Shown here: one piece after another, positions 44,264 through 53,595 of the stretch | How the letters are laid out: the number at the start of each line of letters is the position of its first letter | How positions within the stretch are numbered: position 1 is the stretch's first letter | From: Oscillospiraceae bacterium | GTDB lineage: Bacteria > Bacillota > Clostridia > Oscillospirales > Oscillospiraceae | Assembly: GCA_017521485.1 (NCBI GenBank) | Contig: JAFXCL010000045.1 | Coordinates: 62,001-126,000 of the forward strand | Direction: 5' to 3' | Length of the DNA stretch: 64,000 bases | The notes under the pieces: generated by a model | The model's input: only the letters and a program-made list of their open reading frames with translations | What the model was told of the DNA's origin: nothing | The model's database searches: none | Made by a program: the position numbers and the translations under genes

Positions 44264-44691
44264 TTGCGCCGCTGAAGTTTTCTGCGCATATGTACACTTG
44301 TGCCTTTACCCGGCGTAGAAACCACAGTAAAGGAAGACATAAAGCTCTCCATAATGGTAAAGCCCATACCGCTCCGTTCTGATCCACCTGTGGTAAACAT
44401 AGGTTTTCTGGCCTGCTCCAGGTTTTCAATCCCGACCCCTTTGTCCTTAATGACAATGTCCAGCACATTTCCTTTGAGGATCCGACAACGGAGGGTAATC
44501 ATACCCAGTCCATCCGGATATGCGTGGACAATACAGTTGGTAACTGCCTCAGAGACAGCAGTGCGAATATCGCCCAATTCCTCCAGTGTGGGATCCATTT
44601 GCGCTGCAAAGCAAGCTACTGCTGAGCGGGCAAAGCTTTCATTTGCAGATTTACTTGGAAACTCCAAGATCATATAGTTTTCGAATTTCAT
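44260..44691 (-). CDS. spoIIAB: Anti-sigma F factor SpoIIAB
   Basis: A 143-aa serine kinase/anti-sigma factor of the GHKL fold. The N box AVSEAVTNCIVHAYP, the G1 box DKGVGI and the G2 region RSGMGFTIMESF are present. It binds SigF and phosphorylates SpoIIAA. It overlaps both neighbours by four bases, giving a tightly coupled operon. Confidence 0.96.
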   Translation of the reverse strand: MKFENYMILEFPSKSANESFARSAVACFAAQMDPTLEELGDIRTAVSEAVTNCIVHAYPDGLGMITLRCRILKGNVLDIVIKDKGVGIENLEQARKPMFTTGGSERSGMGFTIMESFMSSFTVVSTPGKGTSVHMRRKLQRRK

Positions 44692-45005
44692 ACAACTGCC
44701 TCCTTAATTTCCACCAGTTTATCAATTCCGGAAGTCCGGAACACTTTCATAGGTTGATTGTTTAGCCCTGTCAGAATGAGTTTTCCATCAATGCGGGTCA
44801 TATTGCGCAAAGCATTGATCACAACCGCAATTCCGGAAGAATCCATAAATGTGACTTCCTGAAAATCCAGAACACAGCTTTTCGGTGTGTATGCTTCGAT
44901 CTTTGCGGTAATTGCTTCAATATACGCCTTGGCGCAATGATGATCGATCTCACCGGTCAGTGCCACCGTCAGATGCCCATCCTGCAGAAAACTTGTTAAA
45001 TGCAT
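44688..45005 (-). CDS. spoIIAA: Anti-sigma F factor antagonist SpoIIAA
   Basis: A 105-aa STAS-domain protein with the phosphorylatable serine in TFMDSSGIAVV. When dephosphorylated by SpoIIE it releases SigF from SpoIIAB. Start ATG 45005 is behind AAAGGAGG; the frame to 45128 runs into the valS terminator and is rejected. First gene of the spoIIA operon. Confidence 0.95.
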   Translation of the reverse strand: MHLTSFLQDGHLTVALTGEIDHHCAKAYIEAITAKIEAYTPKSCVLDFQEVTFMDSSGIAVVINALRNMTRIDGKLILTGLNNQPMKVFRTSGIDKLVEIKEAVV

Positions 45006-45082
45006 CGTTTTCCTCCTCCTTTGATTTCCGAGTATTAGTATATAATCTTCTGTTTTGTATTTGCAGTCGGAATTGGTTGTAT

Positions 45083-45123
45083 AAAAAAAGAAGCAGAGTG
45101 CAAACTCAGGCTTGCACTCTGCT
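45083..45123 (-). terminator. valS terminator
   Basis: AGCAGAGTGCAA pairs with TTGCACTCTGCT (45092-45103 with 45112-45123), followed on the minus strand by TCTTTTTTTAT. Confidence 0.9.
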
Positions 45124-45136
45124 TTCAAAACAGAAA

Positions 45137-47776
45137 TTACATATTCTTCAGTGCTGCTTCGCTTTCCTCAAGCTGGGCGATCAGGTCGCGGGCTTTCGCT
45201 GCTTTTTCCCGTTCTGCGTTAACAACCGCTTCCGGAGCTCTTGCAGTGAAGTTTTCGTTAGAAAGCTTACCTTCCAGCATTGCAAGGTTCTTTCTTGCTT
45301 TCTCCAGTTCCTTTGCAATACGCTCCAGCTCCTTGGCAATATCAACAAGCTCGCCCATAGGAATATAAAGCTTTGCATCGGAAGTAGTGCAGCAGACCAT
45401 GCCGTTCAGGTCCTCCGGCTCTTTCTCCAGCATCGTCACCTGATCTGCGTATGCCAGACGCTGAATAAAGCCTTCACCCTCTGCAAAAATCAGCGGCTTG
45501 GTAGTCAGCACAAACAGGGACGCCTTCTTGGAAGGCGGTACATTCATTTCTGCACGGCGGTTACGGATAGAACGGATGGCATTCATCACAGACTCCATCT
45601 GATCCTCTTCTACCTTAAATGCCAGATCCTCTCTGTAAACAGGCCAATTCGCAACAATTAATGCATCGCCATCGTGGGGCAGGCTCTGCCAGATCTCTTC
45701 GGTGATAAAGGGCATAAAGGGATGCAGCAGACGCAATGTCTGATCCAGAACATATACAAGCACCTGTAGTGCAGTCTGCTTCTGGATGGCATCCTCACTG
45801 TAAAGTCTTGCCTTTGTCAGCTCGATATACCAGTCACAGTAGGTATCCCACAGGAAGTCATACACCTTAGCAACTGCAACGCCCATTTCGTACTTTTCCA
45901 GGTTTTCTGTTACTTCAGCGATCAGGGTATTCAGCTTGGACAGTACCCACTTATCCGCAATGGTCAGCTGTTCAACAGCAGGCAGTTCGTTCTTTGCATC
46001 CTCACCAAGGTTCATCAGCACATAGCGGCTGGCGTTCCAGAGCTTATTTGCAAAGTTACGCATTGCCTCACAGCGCTCCACATAGAAACGCATATCGTTT
46101 CCGGGAGAGTTGCCGGTAACCATATTCATACGCAGCGCGTCGCAGCCAAACTGCTCGATCATCTCCAGAGGATCGATGCCGTTACCCAAGGATTTGGACA
46201 TTTTACGACCCTTATCGTCGCGAACCAAGCCGTGAATCAATACGGTGTGGAAAGGTGTCTGCTTCAGGTGTTCACAGCCGGAGAAGATCATTCTGGCAAC
46301 CCAGAAGAAAATGATGTCATAGCCGGTAACAAGCACATCGGTAGGATAGAAATATTCCAGATCCTCAGTCTTTTCAGGCCAGCCAAGGGTCTCGAAGGGC
46401 CACAGAGCAGAACTGAACCAGGTATCCAGCACATCGGGATCCCGCTCGATCTTTGTGCTGCCACACTTTTCACACTTGCAGGCATCTTTGCGAGATACGG
46501 TAATGTGTCCGCAGTCCTCACAGGTCCAAGCAGGGATCTGATGACCCCACCAAAGCTGACGGGAAATACACCAGTCACGAACATTTTCCATCCAGTTCAG
46601 ATAGGTCTTGGAGAAACGGTCCGGCACGAACTTTGTCTCGCCGTCACGAACTACGCGAATTGCTTCCTCAGCCAGAGGCTTCATTTTCACAAACCACTGT
46701 GCAGAAATGATAGGCTCAACATCGTTATGGCAGCGGTAGCAAGTGCCAACATTATGGGCGTGATCCTCGATCTTTACCAGATAGCCCTGCGCCTCCAGAT
46801 CAGCAACGATCGCCTTTCTGGCTTCATAGCGATCCAACCCCTCGTATTTTCCGCCATAGCTGTTAACAACACCGTTATCGTCCAGTACCCGGATCACTTC
46901 CAGATTATGACGCAGACCGACTTCAAAGTCATTGGGGTCGTGGGCAGGTGTCATCTTCACGCAGCCAGTACCGAATTCCATTTCTGCATAGTCATCGGCT
47001 ACCACAGGAATTTCCTTATTCACAAGGGGCAGGATCACAGTCTTACCGACAATTGCTTTGTAACGGTCATCATTGGGGTTGACGCAGACACCGGTATCAC
47101 CAAGCATAGTTTCCGGACGGGTAGTTGCAACAACCACTTCCCCGCTGCCGTCAGCGAAAGGATAGCGGATATGCCACAGGTGACCGGGCTTATCCACGTA
47201 CTCGACCTCTGCATCAGAAAGAGCGGTCACACAGTGCGGACACCAGTTGATAATACGGCTTCCCTTGTAGATCAGGCCCTTCTCGTAAAGAGACACAAAC
47301 ACTTCACGGACAGCGCCGGAACAGCCCTCGTCCATGGTAAAGCGAGCACGTTCCCAGTCACAGGATGCGCCCAGCTTTTTCTGCTGCTCAACGATCCGGT
47401 TGCCGTACTTATGTTTCCAGTCCCAAACCCGTTCCAGGAATTTTTCACGACCCAGATCATAGCGGGTCAGTCCTTCCTTGCGCAGTTCTTCTTCTACCTT
47501 GATCTGTGTAGCAATGCCTGCGTGGTCAACACCGGGCACCCACAGGGCATTATAACCCTGCATACGCTTAAAACGGATCAGGGTATCCTGCAGTGTTGCG
47601 TCCATTGCGTGACCCATATGCAGCTGACCGGTAACATTGGGAGGGGGCATAACAATTGTAAAGGGCTTTGCGTCCTTGTTGCCTGCCGGACGGAAATATC
47701 CGTTTTCTTCCCACATTTTATAGATTTGATTTTCTACCTGTTGGGGCTCATACACTTTTGGAAGTTCTCTTGCCAT
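45137..47776 (-). CDS. valS: Valyl-tRNA synthetase
   Basis: An 879-aa class I synthetase charging tRNA-Val. It has the HIGH-type motif [13 protein letters not shown], an editing domain ([13 protein letters not shown]), zinc-type cysteines in [25 protein letters not shown] in [11 protein letters not shown], and a C-terminal coiled coil. Start ATG 47776 is preceded by AAGGAG; an upstream frame to 47893 lies in the T-box leader. Expression is expected to be controlled by the T-box riboswitch upstream. Confidence 0.96.
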   Translation of the reverse strand: MARELPKVYEPQQVENQIYKMWEENGYFRPAGNKDAKPFTIVMPPPNVTGQLHMGHAMDATLQDTLIRFKRMQGYNALWVPGVDHAGIATQIKVEEELRKEGLTRYDLGREKFLERVWDWKHKYGNRIVEQQKKLGASCDWERARFTMDEGCSGAVREVFVSLYEKGLIYKGSRIINWCPHCVTALSDAEVEYVDKPGHLWHIRYPFADGSGEVVVATTRPETMLGDTGVCVNPNDDRYKAIVGKTVILPLVNKEIPVVADDYAEMEFGTGCVKMTPAHDPNDFEVGLRHNLEVIRVLDDNGVVNSYGGKYEGLDRYEARKAIVADLEAQGYLVKIEDHAHNVGTCYRCHNDVEPIISAQWFVKMKPLAEEAIRVVRDGETKFVPDRFSKTYLNWMENVRDWCISRQLWWGHQIPAWTCEDCGHITVSRKDACKCEKCGSTKIERDPDVLDTWFSSALWPFETLGWPEKTEDLEYFYPTDVLVTGYDIIFFWVARMIFSGCEHLKQTPFHTVLIHGLVRDDKGRKMSKSLGNGIDPLEMIEQFGCDALRMNMVTGNSPGNDMRFYVERCEAMRNFANKLWNASRYVLMNLGEDAKNELPAVEQLTIADKWVLSKLNTLIAEVTENLEKYEMGVAVAKVYDFLWDTYCDWYIELTKARLYSEDAIQKQTALQVLVYVLDQTLRLLHPFMPFITEEIWQSLPHDGDALIVANWPVYREDLAFKVEEDQMESVMNAIRSIRNRRAEMNVPPSKKASLFVLTTKPLIFAEGEGFIQRLAYADQVTMLEKEPEDLNGMVCCTTSDAKLYIPMGELVDIAKELERIAKELEKARKNLAMLEGKLSNENFTARAPEAVVNAEREKAAKARDLIAQLEESEAALKNM

Positions 47777-47795
47777 AGTAAATACTCCTTCAATA

Positions 47796-48022
47796 AAAAA
47801 CACCCTGAGCCAAAAGCTCAGGGCGAAAAAATTCCGCGGTACCACCTGAATTCCCTTAAAAGGGCACTCAAACGCTGTAATGGGCGTACCCATACATCCC
47901 TACTAAGCTTCAGGAAATCCACTCCGGGGCGACAATTTACACTCAGTCATACGTGTTTGCACCAAACACACGCTCTCTTCAATGACGAAAGGCAAAAACT
48001 CCCCATCCATGTGTTATAATAT
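47796..48022 (-). promoter_or_regulatory. T-box leader (tRNA-Val-sensing riboswitch) of valS
   Basis: The leader contains the invariant T-box AGGTGGTACCGCGG (minus strand, 47847-47834). It is followed by a terminator (GCCCTGAGC with GCTCAGGG, then a T-run, 47823-47794) and preceded by a long stem I region. Uncharged tRNA-Val should stabilise the antiterminator and turn on valS. The exact specifier codon was not assigned. Confidence 0.92.
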
Positions 48023-48028
48023 GGGAAT

Positions 48029-48057
48029 AAAGTACCACATTTTCATCATTCTGTCAA
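48029..48057 (-). promoter_or_regulatory. valS promoter
   Basis: On the minus strand TTGACA (48057-48052), a 17-bp spacer and TACTTT (48034-48029), just ahead of the T-box leader. Confidence 0.75.
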
Positions 48058-48080
48058 CTGATGTTTTTACTTGTTGACAA

Positions 48081-48109
48081 TTGACACAAATCTTTATGGG
48101 ATGTATAAT
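48081..48109 (+). promoter_or_regulatory. Consensus promoter of the AEC transporter gene
   Basis: A perfect TTGACA (48081-48086), a 17-bp spacer and a perfect TATAAT (48104-48109). Confidence 0.85.
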
Positions 48110-48140
48110 GTTTGCAATCAATGATATATAGGAGAAGTAT

Positions 48141-49166
48141 ATGGGATTAGGACACATTTTAATGACTGCGGTCAATTCCATTTTGCCAATTTTACTACTG
48201 ATTCTTTTGGGCTACTTACTGCGCAGAATTGGCTTTCTAAACGAAAACTTTGTTGCAACAGGCAATAAATTTGTTTTCAATATTTGTTTGCCCATTATGC
48301 TGTTTGTCAATGTATATGACATTGAAAGTTTGAAAACTATTAAAGTGGATGTGGTAATTTACACCATTTTTGCCGTTTGCCTGTTATTCTTGCTGAGTTT
48401 TACAGCCGCACGCACAACAAACATCCCTGAGCGAAAAGGTGTTGTGATGCAATGCGTTTACCGCAGTAATTACGCAATCATTGGGCTGCCTCTAGCCAAC
48501 GCATTAGGCGGTGCAGAAGCCATGGCTGTTGCAGCAATCGTATCCGCATTTTTAATTCCTGTATATAACACCTTCGCCGTTATTTCCCTGACTATTTTTA
48601 TAAAAGATCCTCAAGACAAAAAAATTGATCTTAAAAGCATACTCAAAGGAATTGTTACAAATCCGCTGATTATTGGTGTCGTTCTGGGTCTTGCTTGTCT
48701 CGGTCTGCGGCAGCTTCAGATGAACATCTTCGGAAAACTTGTATTCTCTTTACAGCGAGATACAAAGTTTATATATACGGTACTGGATAATATCAAGAGC
48801 ATTACCTCTCCCCTAGCCCTGATTTTACTGGGTGGTCAGTTTCAATTTTCCGCTGTTAACGGTATGTTCAAGGAGATCCTCGTGGGCACTGTATGGCGCA
48901 CGATCCTAGCCCCTGTTATCGGCATTGGCCTAGCAGTCATTTTAAGTAAGTATACCACACTTCTTTCCTGTGGCGTGAGTGAATATCCGGCGCTGATCTC
49001 TGTGTTTGGTTCTCCGGTGGCTGTTTCCAGTGCAATTATGGCATCCGGTATGAAAAATGACGGTCAGCTGGCAACCCAGCTGGTTGTATGGACGAGCTTA
49101 ATTTCCATATTTACACTGTTTATTACAATTTGTATTATGATGTCAACCGGCTTATTGGCTGTATAA
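48141..49166 (+). CDS. AEC-family (auxin efflux carrier-like) transporter
   Basis: A 341-aa protein with about ten membrane helices arranged in two halves, each with the family's broken-helix pattern (FNICLPIMLFVNVYD in the first, SEYPALISVFGSPVAVSS in the second). Bacterial AEC proteins export or take up organic acids such as malate. The substrate cannot be deduced. It is monocistronic with a consensus promoter, divergent from valS. Confidence 0.85.
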   Translation: MGLGHILMTAVNSILPILLLILLGYLLRRIGFLNENFVATGNKFVFNICLPIMLFVNVYDIESLKTIKVDVVIYTIFAVCLLFLLSFTAARTTNIPERKGVVMQCVYRSNYAIIGLPLANALGGAEAMAVAAIVSAFLIPVYNTFAVISLTIFIKDPQDKKIDLKSILKGIVTNPLIIGVVLGLACLGLRQLQMNIFGKLVFSLQRDTKFIYTVLDNIKSITSPLALILLGGQFQFSAVNGMFKEILVGTVWRTILAPVIGIGLAVILSKYTTLLSCGVSEYPALISVFGSPVAVSSAIMASGMKNDGQLATQLVVWTSLISIFTLFITICIMMSTGLLAV

Positions 49167-49178
49167 ACAGCATATTTC

Positions 49179-49207
49179 TTGACGAAAATCAGTATTAAGC
49201 ATATAAT
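49179..49207 (+). promoter_or_regulatory. Promoter of the glycosyltransferase gene
   Basis: TTGACG (49179-49184), a 17-bp spacer and TATAAT (49202-49207). Confidence 0.75.
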
Positions 49208-49231
49208 AATTACACATTCTGGGATTGTGAG

Positions 49232-50188
49232 ATGATTATTATGAAATTATCCCTTGTTGTTCCCTGCTATAACGAGGCAGAAAATGTTGCTGCTTTCCAG
49301 ATGGCGGCTATTTCCGCATTCGATGGCAGCGGATACGATTTTGAAATTGTATATGTAAATGACGGCAGTCAGGACGCCACGCTCCATGAGCTTCGCAAGC
49401 TTCACACGGAGCAAAAGTGTCCGGTCAAGGTCGTAAGTCTTTCCCGGAATTTCGGCAAAGAAGCGGCACTCTACGCCGGTCTGAAGCAAGCTTGCGGAGA
49501 TTATGTATCTTTGATCGATGCAGATCTCCAGCAGCGGCCTGAAATCGTCCGGGAAATGGTTGATATCCTTGAGAAAAATGATGAATATGACGTGGTAGCT
49601 GCTTATCAGGATCGCCGCGGCGAAGGAAAGGTCTTGTCCTTCTTCAAGAAAAGCTTTTATCGGCTGATCAATCGAATGTCCGATATTAGCCTGAAGTCCG
49701 ATGCCAGCGACTTCCGGACATTCCGCAGAAGTGTTGCAAAAAGCCTGATTGAAATGGGTGAATATCACCGTTTTTCAAAGGGTATCTTTGCTTGGGTTGG
49801 TTATAGCACCTATTTCATTCCCTATATAGCTTGCCAGCGAGCCGGCGGTGTCAGTAAATGGAATTTCCGCAAACTGCTTAACTACGGTATCGACGGTATT
49901 ATCGGATATTCCACTAAGCCTTTGCGAATCGCAACCTTTTTGGGCGGTATCAGTGCTGTGGCTGCGTTCTTATATCTGATCTTTGTAGTTCTGCAAAAGC
50001 TGATCACAGGGATCGATATTCCCGGTTATGCAACCATTATTGTGCTGATTCTATTTCTTGGTGGTATGCAGCTGCTATGCACCGGTATCATTGGAGAATA
50101 TGTGGGCAGAACCTTTGAGCAAAGCAAAAACCGGCCTATTTATATTGCAAAAGAAATCTTAACATATGACAAAGACTCGGATCAATAA
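49232..50188 (+). CDS. Family 2 glycosyltransferase (GtrB/DPM-like)
   Basis: A 318-aa GT-A glycosyltransferase with two C-terminal membrane helices. Motifs are LVVPCYNEAENV, the DxD-type LIDADLQQRPEI and the acceptor-loop segment DASDFRTFRRSV. This architecture is that of undecaprenyl/dolichyl-phosphate hexose transferases that load a lipid carrier. The start may be ATG 49241, three codons in, since neither has a strong ribosome site. The stop codon lies in the loop of the downstream terminator. Confidence 0.85.
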   Translation: MIIMKLSLVVPCYNEAENVAAFQMAAISAFDGSGYDFEIVYVNDGSQDATLHELRKLHTEQKCPVKVVSLSRNFGKEAALYAGLKQACGDYVSLIDADLQQRPEIVREMVDILEKNDEYDVVAAYQDRRGEGKVLSFFKKSFYRLINRMSDISLKSDASDFRTFRRSVAKSLIEMGEYHRFSKGIFAWVGYSTYFIPYIACQRAGGVSKWNFRKLLNYGIDGIIGYSTKPLRIATFLGGISAVAAFLYLIFVVLQKLITGIDIPGYATIIVLILFLGGMQLLCTGIIGEYVGRTFEQSKNRPIYIAKEILTYDKDSDQ

Positions 50189-50205
50189 GGATCCGAGTCT
50201 TTTAT
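50171..50205. terminator. Bidirectional terminator between the glycosyltransferase and udg
   Basis: AAAGACTCGGAT pairs with ATCCGAGTCTTT. The left arm and loop contain the end of the glycosyltransferase gene, and the right arm contacts the end of the udg gene. Confidence 0.8.
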
Positions 50206-50765
50206 ATATCCGCATGAACTTCTCTGATCTTCTTGCGAATCTCAAGCAAGTCTTCAAATGTATCTGGCCGTTTCGACAGATCCCGCAGCAGTGCTGAGGG
50301 ATGATAAAGGGCAGTCATCCAGATACCGCTCTTGCAATACCATGTTCCGTGTTCTCTAGTAATACGGAAATCCGGATCAATAATCCGTTTTGCTGCCACT
50401 CTGCCCAGGCAAATAATGATCTTCGGCTGGATCAAAGATACCTGATTGCGCAGGTAATCAATACAAGCATCCTGTTCTTCGTCCTTAGGGTCGCGGTTTC
50501 CAGGCGGGCGGCACTTTACAATGTTGGCAATGTAGCAGTTATGGCGACCCAAGTCAATAATCGACAGCATATCATCCAGAAGCTTACCGGCAGCACCCAC
50601 AAAAGGTTCACCCTTAAAGTCCTCCTGCTCGCCGGGACCCTCTCCTATAAACATAATATCAGCGTTTTTAGGACCAACTCCAAACACCACATTGTTCCTT
50701 GTCTGACACAGCTGACAGCGATGGCACTGATTGCACATCTGCTCCAATTCTTCCCAATTGCGCAT
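50202..50765 (-). CDS. udg: Type 4/5 uracil-DNA glycosylase
   Basis: A 187-aa iron-sulfur uracil-DNA glycosylase of family 4. N-terminal cysteines C11, C14, C17 and C20 lie in CNQCHRCQLC. The active site is GEGPGEQEDFKGEPFVG, and LYHPSALLR is at the C-terminal DNA-contact loop. It removes uracil from DNA. It starts one base after the stop of the carboxypeptidase gene and so is in its operon. Confidence 0.9.
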   Translation of the reverse strand: MRNWEELEQMCNQCHRCQLCQTRNNVVFGVGPKNADIMFIGEGPGEQEDFKGEPFVGAAGKLLDDMLSIIDLGRHNCYIANIVKCRPPGNRDPKDEEQDACIDYLRNQVSLIQPKIIICLGRVAAKRIIDPDFRITREHGTWYCKSGIWMTALYHPSALLRDLSKRPDTFEDLLEIRKKIREVHADI

Positions 50766-50766
50766 A

Positions 50767-52185
50767 TCAGCGACTCCTTCTGCGGCTTCTTCTGCGCTTG
50801 CGGCTGTGGCTTCTTGCCGCTGCTCTGCGAACAGAATTGACAGACCGTATTAAGATCAAAATGACACCAATGCCAATAAATACGCAAACAACCACAGTAA
50901 AGACCGTCTTCCACGGAAAGCCCTCTGACTTACTGTCTATCCCATCCGTCTGCATTGCGTTCACTGGCACAGAGTTCATAGCACAAAGATCAATATGTGC
51001 CACGCAAATATTGCCGTACCAAACTTCTAATGCAGACAGAACCTGTCCTTTTTCAACCGGAGCTGTAAGTGTATCCGCTATTTTTACAAGACGATAGTCC
51101 AAACTGTCAATACCCGCATCTGCCGGAAGAACAGTATACACCGAGTTGGTAGCGCCAACAACAACATCCGATGTGCCGTTTTCAACAGCATATTGAGCAA
51201 CTGACTGACCCGCATATACAACTTGTTTCGCTTCAAAACCCTCAAATCCGGAGTTAAGCAGCATAGATGTTTCCTTATAACCGCCGAAGGTCTGAACAGT
51301 ATATCCATCATCCTTATACACCGACAGAGAACCGGTCACAATACAGATTAACTGCATTCCGTTATCCTCTGCTGAGGTTGCAATGCTGTTGTAGCCGGTA
51401 GATGTCACAGCCGTACGACCTCCGGTCACACGGCTGTCGTGATAAATCTGGACACTTTCATTGTTCATTAGAAAGTTACCGGTAGCAAGTGACCGTTCCT
51501 CTGACAAATTGGTAGCCGGTACCTTATAATACACAGTACCAAACACCTTGGAAAAAATTTCATTTTCCATAGCTTTTGCCAAAATTCGCGCCATATCCCG
51601 TGCTGTGGTATACTGCATATCATCGTGCAAGCCGTGGGCATTGGTAAAGTTCGTCTGTGTGCAGCCAAGATTTGCTGCATACTGGTTCATCTCCTCCACA
51701 AATTTGCTTTGGGATCCGGAGATATGTTCTGCAAGAACGGCTGCGGCATCATTTCCGGAGCCGACCATCATACAGTACAACAAATCTTCAACCGTCATCA
51801 CTTCATCCGGAAGCAGGTCAACAGAAACTGCGTCATCTGCAACTGTATTAAGTGTAGCTTCCTTAATCACAACTGCATCGGAAAGATTTGCCCGCTCCGC
51901 AACAAGCAAGGCGGTTAGAATCTTCACGAAACTAGCCGGGGACACCTGCTCATCTGCATTAAACGCATACATTAAAGTCTGTGATTTTGTTTCGTAAACG
52001 ATAGCAGACTGTACGTTGGTGACCAGGCGGTCTGAACCCAAAAACGGCACTTGACCGTCCAAGGAGTGGGCACCGCTTAAAACCGTATTATTGCTGCCGC
52101 TTTCTTCCGCAAAGACCGGAATCACTTGCAGCATAAGTGCTGTAATAAGACAAAGGGTCAGGCAAAACAGGCCTAATTTTTTCAT
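50767..52185 (-). CDS. D-alanyl-D-alanine carboxypeptidase family protein with altered KTG motif
   Basis: A 472-aa penicillin-binding protein of the S11/DacF type. It has a signal peptide (about 1-26), SxxK at S85-FVK88, SGN at 143-145, and in place of the third motif KTG the sequence RTA (257-259, in GGRTAVTSTGYN). A C-terminal membrane helix (TVFTVVVCVFIGIGVILIL) is followed by an arginine-rich tail. Normal enzymes trim stem peptides of peptidoglycan; the altered third motif may change activity. It is co-transcribed with udg. The divergent neighbour is a ComEA-like gene. Confidence 0.85.
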   Translation of the reverse strand: MKKLGLFCLTLCLITALMLQVIPVFAEESGSNNTVLSGAHSLDGQVPFLGSDRLVTNVQSAIVYETKSQTLMYAFNADEQVSPASFVKILTALLVAERANLSDAVVIKEATLNTVADDAVSVDLLPDEVMTVEDLLYCMMVGSGNDAAAVLAEHISGSQSKFVEEMNQYAANLGCTQTNFTNAHGLHDDMQYTTARDMARILAKAMENEIFSKVFGTVYYKVPATNLSEERSLATGNFLMNNESVQIYHDSRVTGGRTAVTSTGYNSIATSAEDNGMQLICIVTGSLSVYKDDGYTVQTFGGYKETSMLLNSGFEGFEAKQVVYAGQSVAQYAVENGTSDVVVGATNSVYTVLPADAGIDSLDYRLVKIADTLTAPVEKGQVLSALEVWYGNICVAHIDLCAMNSVPVNAMQTDGIDSKSEGFPWKTVFTVVVCVFIGIGVILILIRSVNSVRRAAARSHSRKRRRSRRRSR

Positions 52186-52301
52186 ATCTCTCCCTCAATA
52201 TCCCGTCATAAGACTTGTCCGACAGGAATTTCTTGTGTATAATGTTTTATGTATTATATCAGCTAATTGCAGCCGCGTCAATGACGTGGGAGGTATCATA
52301 A

Positions 52302-52655
52302 ATGAAAAAAGGTCATGTAGTACTAATTTTCCTCACTTCTGCTTTCCTTTGCATCCTTTTGGGTATTTATATCGGGCGCAACACAGTAACACTTATTCCA
52401 ACCGTATTTTCCAGCAATTCAAAGCCTGCAGCAACAGGCGTTAATCCGGAAAACAGAGGTAAAATCAACATTAATACAGCAACCGTTTCCCAGCTTCAGC
52501 TTTTGCCGGAAATTGGAGAAGTATTGGCGCAGAGTATTATCGAATATCGGGAAGAAAACGGTCCGTTCAACACCATTGATGATCTTCTGAAGGTTAACGG
52601 AATCGGAACATACCGGCTGAATCTAATTAGGGATCGTATCTGTATCTCGGACTGA
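52302..52655 (+). CDS. ComEA-like membrane-anchored helix-hairpin-helix protein
   Basis: A 117-aa protein with an N-terminal membrane anchor (VVLIFLTSAFLCILLGIYIG), a short linker, and a C-terminal double helix-hairpin-helix (NINTATVSQLQLLPEIGEVL, LLKVNGIGTYRLNLIR). This is the DNA-binding half of ComEA, the receptor for transforming DNA, but the SLBB domain present in longer ComEA proteins is missing. ATG 52302 follows GGGAGGT. No comEC is nearby, so competence is not implied. Confidence 0.8.
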   Translation: MKKGHVVLIFLTSAFLCILLGIYIGRNTVTLIPTVFSSNSKPAATGVNPENRGKININTATVSQLQLLPEIGEVLAQSIIEYREENGPFNTIDDLLKVNGIGTYRLNLIRDRICISD

Positions 52656-52659
52656 TTCG

Positions 52660-53040
52660 TCAATCCACCAGGATGCCTGGCTCATCATTACGAAATTCCA
52701 GGTGCAGATTTTGGAGATTTTCTATATAAGCAAATGGTTCATCTGCACGAATTGGCACAAATTTCCCTTTCATATCAGAATGTCTCGGAAATGCGTAAAA
52801 AGAGAGATCACCCTCCCCGACTGTCTTGATCGGCAGGCAAGTGTTTACACCAAATCCCCCTGCAACCGGAACGCAGATTCCAAGACTGTTTTCCGTTTCC
52901 CCGCAAACCACTTTTAACTGATACATCACTTCACCGGATAGACTACATTGACAGCGAAACCGATAGTATAGTCCCTCTCGGGTAACCTCAGCTTTCCCAA
53001 CTAACTGACTTTCTAACAGAATATCATAATTTTTAATCAT
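52660..53040 (-). CDS. Hypothetical protein
   Basis: A 126-aa beta-rich, soluble protein with no signal peptide or membrane segment. Repeating hydrophobic strands such as GLYYRFRCQCSL and YQLKVVCGE, the motif LGICVPVAGGFGVNTCLP and a C-terminal FRNDEPGILVD are seen. I do not recognise a family. The start is ATG 53040, 7 bases before the mazF terminator region, and it is convergent with the ComEA-like gene. Confidence 0.6.
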   Translation of the reverse strand: MIKNYDILLESQLVGKAEVTREGLYYRFRCQCSLSGEVMYQLKVVCGETENSLGICVPVAGGFGVNTCLPIKTVGEGDLSFYAFPRHSDMKGKFVPIRADEPFAYIENLQNLHLEFRNDEPGILVD

Positions 53041-53046
53041 ATAAAT

Positions 53047-53080
53047 ACCCCCTTACCGCAACTGTATGCGACAAGGGGGT
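53047..53080 (-). terminator. mazF terminator
   Basis: ACCCCCTTACCGCA pairs with TGCGACAAGGGGGT (one internal mismatch region), followed by ATTTAT on the minus strand. Confidence 0.7.
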
Positions 53081-53087
53081 GTTCCAT

Positions 53088-53453
53088 TCATACCGTTCTG
53101 TTTTCATTTAGTCCGAAGCTTACTGCAATTGCATTGTCTACCAAAGACATATGCTGATCATCCAGACGCCCCATATGCTCCCGTAAGCGCCGTTTATCGA
53201 TTGTGCGGATCTGTTCAAGAAGTATCACAGAATCCTTGCTCAAACCGACACTGCCGCCGGCAATGCTAATATGGGTCGGAAGTCGTGCCTTCCCTGTCTG
53301 ACTGGTAATCGCGGCAGCAATTACCGTTGGGGAATGGCGATTTCCGGTGTCGTTCTGGACGATCAGAACCGGCCGCGTCCCTCCCTGTTCACTTCCGACT
53401 ACCGGTGACAGATCCGCATAGAAAATGTCACCGCGCTTGACCGTGCTGTCCAT
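53088..53453 (-). CDS. mazF: MazF/EndoA-type mRNA interferase without a visible antitoxin
   Basis: A 121-aa PemK/MazF family endoribonuclease with the [20 protein letters not shown] opening, the catalytic-loop RPVLIVQND, and [16 protein letters not shown]. In Bacillus the gene (ndoA) follows alr and the antitoxin ndoAI. Here the upstream 142 bases hold no reading frame for an antitoxin; the next gene is a lipoprotein. A GGAG ribosome site precedes ATG 53453. The antitoxin may be encoded elsewhere. Confidence 0.9.
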   Translation of the reverse strand: MDSTVKRGDIFYADLSPVVGSEQGGTRPVLIVQNDTGNRHSPTVIAAAITSQTGKARLPTHISIAGGSVGLSKDSVILLEQIRTIDKRRLREHMGRLDDQHMSLVDNAIAVSFGLNENRTV

Positions 53454-53595
53454 TTATTTCACACTCCGTGGGAAATCATTACCAGCGCTACCGGAAATTC
53501 TCCATATGTAACGCGGTTAAAACTATTCTCCCACGCACAAATGAAAATTATACGGTATCACTTGCAATTTATCCTATGCCACGGATGACAGAATG

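Noticed and set aside
45006..45128. Longer SpoIIAA start
   Set aside because: The extension runs through the valS terminator hairpin and lacks a ribosome site; ATG 45005 has AAAGGAGG.
46232..48019. 595-aa open frame antisense to valS
   Set aside because: It is a shadow of the valS coding frame and T-box leader, with no ribosome site, and cysteine/histidine-rich composition typical of antisense frames.
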